From positions 1 through 64,000 of the forward strand of contig CAVPQY010000003.1 of assembly GCA_963707695.1 (NCBI GenBank): DNA of 64,000 nucleotides, written 5' to 3'. How positions within the stretch are numbered: position 1 is the stretch's first letter; each line of letters opens with the position of its first letter. Below the pieces are notes generated by a model that was not told where the DNA came from, searched no databases, and saw nothing but the letters and a program-made list of their open reading frames with translations. The translations under genes and the position numbers were made by a program. Of this stretch, positions 63,618 to 64,000 are shown piece by piece. Source of the stretch: JAOPZW01 sp963707695 (GTDB lineage Bacteria; Actinomycetota; Thermoleophilia; Solirubrobacterales; Solirubrobacteraceae).

Positions 63618-64000
63618 TCAGCTCGTGATCGGCGGGGCGATCACCTCGGCGAGCCGCATGGTCTCCCGCCGGCGGCGTTCCTGGGTGTTGCGGTCGATGA
63701 TCGTCATCCCGATGTTGACCATCTGGACGATGCCGGACACCACGATCATCGCCCCGAAGATCCCGCGCGCGATGTAGTAGGGGTGCAGCTGGTCGAGGAC
63801 GTTGACCTCGGGAATGCCCTCCTGCCAGCTGAAGCCCTGCTGGAAGCCGGCGAGCGTGAGCACGCTGAAGAACCCGGTGAAACCGACCGTGACGAGCCAG
63901 TACTGCCATTCGGTGAGGCTCCGGCTCCAGAGCGGCCGTCGGTAGATCTGGGCCACGATGTAGTCGATGACGCCCATGCCGAGGATGGTGAAGGCGCCGA
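63618..64000 (-). CDS. C-terminal end of a cbb3-type oxidase subunit I (CcoN-like), partial
   Basis: The open frame enters from the right edge; 127 codons are visible. Seen: membrane helices and the segment LDQLHPYYIARGIFGAMIVVSGIVQMVNIGMTI, which closely matches the CcoN C-terminus (MHPYYVIRALGGLLFLAG). The catalytic histidines lie outside the window. It is the first visible gene of the minus-strand respiratory cluster, 3 bp before the CcoO/P-like gene. Confidence 0.85.
   Translation of the reverse strand, partial: GAFTILGMGVIDYIVAQIYRRPLWSRSLTEWQYWLVTVGFTGFFSVLTLAGFQQGFSWQEGIPEVNVLDQLHPYYIARGIFGAMIVVSGIVQMVNIGMTIIDRNTQERRRRETMRLAEVIAPPITS

Overview
This 64 kb window is very GC-rich, with dense, mostly short-spaced genes and many GTG starts. 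Gene content points to an actinobacterium: a type III glutamine synthetase, a HemQ-type coproheme decarboxylase, a PimA-like mannosyltransferase, DUF3618 and Holin-X proteins, and ECF sigma factors. The additional cbb3-like oxidase and Ccm genes make me favour the Thermoleophilia/Solirubrobacterales lineage. That placement is inference; no rRNA or tRNA gene was found here.

Layout, left to right. 1-4.4 kb: nitrogen assimilation, with amtB-glnB on the minus strand diverging from glnN. 4.5-8.2 kb: a thioredoxin-like protein, an ArsR-ArsC fusion with a VOC protein, and an ECF41-type sigma factor diverging from an AhpD-like protein. 8.4-12.2 kb: an SSS transporter with a small partner, a CapC/CpsB-type PHP phosphatase and a patatin. 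12.3-15.9 kb: cobalamin-dependent methionine synthase. 15.9-19.1 kb: an ECF sigma factor with a frameshifted DUF4349 membrane protein, a TetR regulator, SRPBCC and YbjQ proteins. 19.1-24.4 kb: aldo/keto reductase, ABC1 kinase-like protein, GIY-YIG and NYN nucleases, and a glycosyltransferase-flippase fusion. 24.5-29.9 kb: hemQ, a ferredoxin-NADP reductase, alkA, an NTF2-like protein, a glycosidase-like protein and an Fe-S group (A-type carrier, BolA, monothiol glutaredoxin). 30-37 kb: assorted enzymes, including an epimerase, DegV, GNAT, a thioesterase, a haloalkane dehalogenase-like hydrolase, a secreted hydrolase and a histidine phosphatase. 37-41.4 kb: a four-gene small membrane-protein operon, a TetR-nitrilase operon diverging from DUF2804, and a methyltransferase. 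41.3-54.9 kb: acyl-CoA catabolism genes (BKACE, CoA-transferase, MerR; later carboxyltransferase, ureohydrolase-like, crotonase, acyl-CoA dehydrogenase) interleaved with a redox protein, an EamA-GntR pair and others. 55.2-64 kb: a tightly overlapping minus-strand respiratory cluster with CcoN-like and CcoO/P-like subunits, small membrane proteins, a 1074-residue oxidase-like fusion, and the cytochrome c maturation proteins CcmE and CcmF.

Three regulatory patterns tie the window together. First, a 27-bp palindrome occurs three times (44.9, 52.8 and 53.7 kb), each time in front of acyl-CoA genes. One of those operons encodes a MerR regulator, which suggests a local regulon similar in content to leucine/isovalerate (liu) systems. 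Second, many genes have a TANNNT -10 box only 6-10 nt before the start codon, the layout of leaderless or near-leaderless transcripts. Third, several divergent pairs share palindromes next to their own regulator gene (ArsR, TetR, GntR, ECF41).

No stretch longer than about 300 bases lacks a gene. The largest gaps are the divergent amtB/glnN region (206 bp), 8183-8373 and 45938-46126. I saw no tRNA, rRNA, CRISPR array, insertion sequence or prophage.
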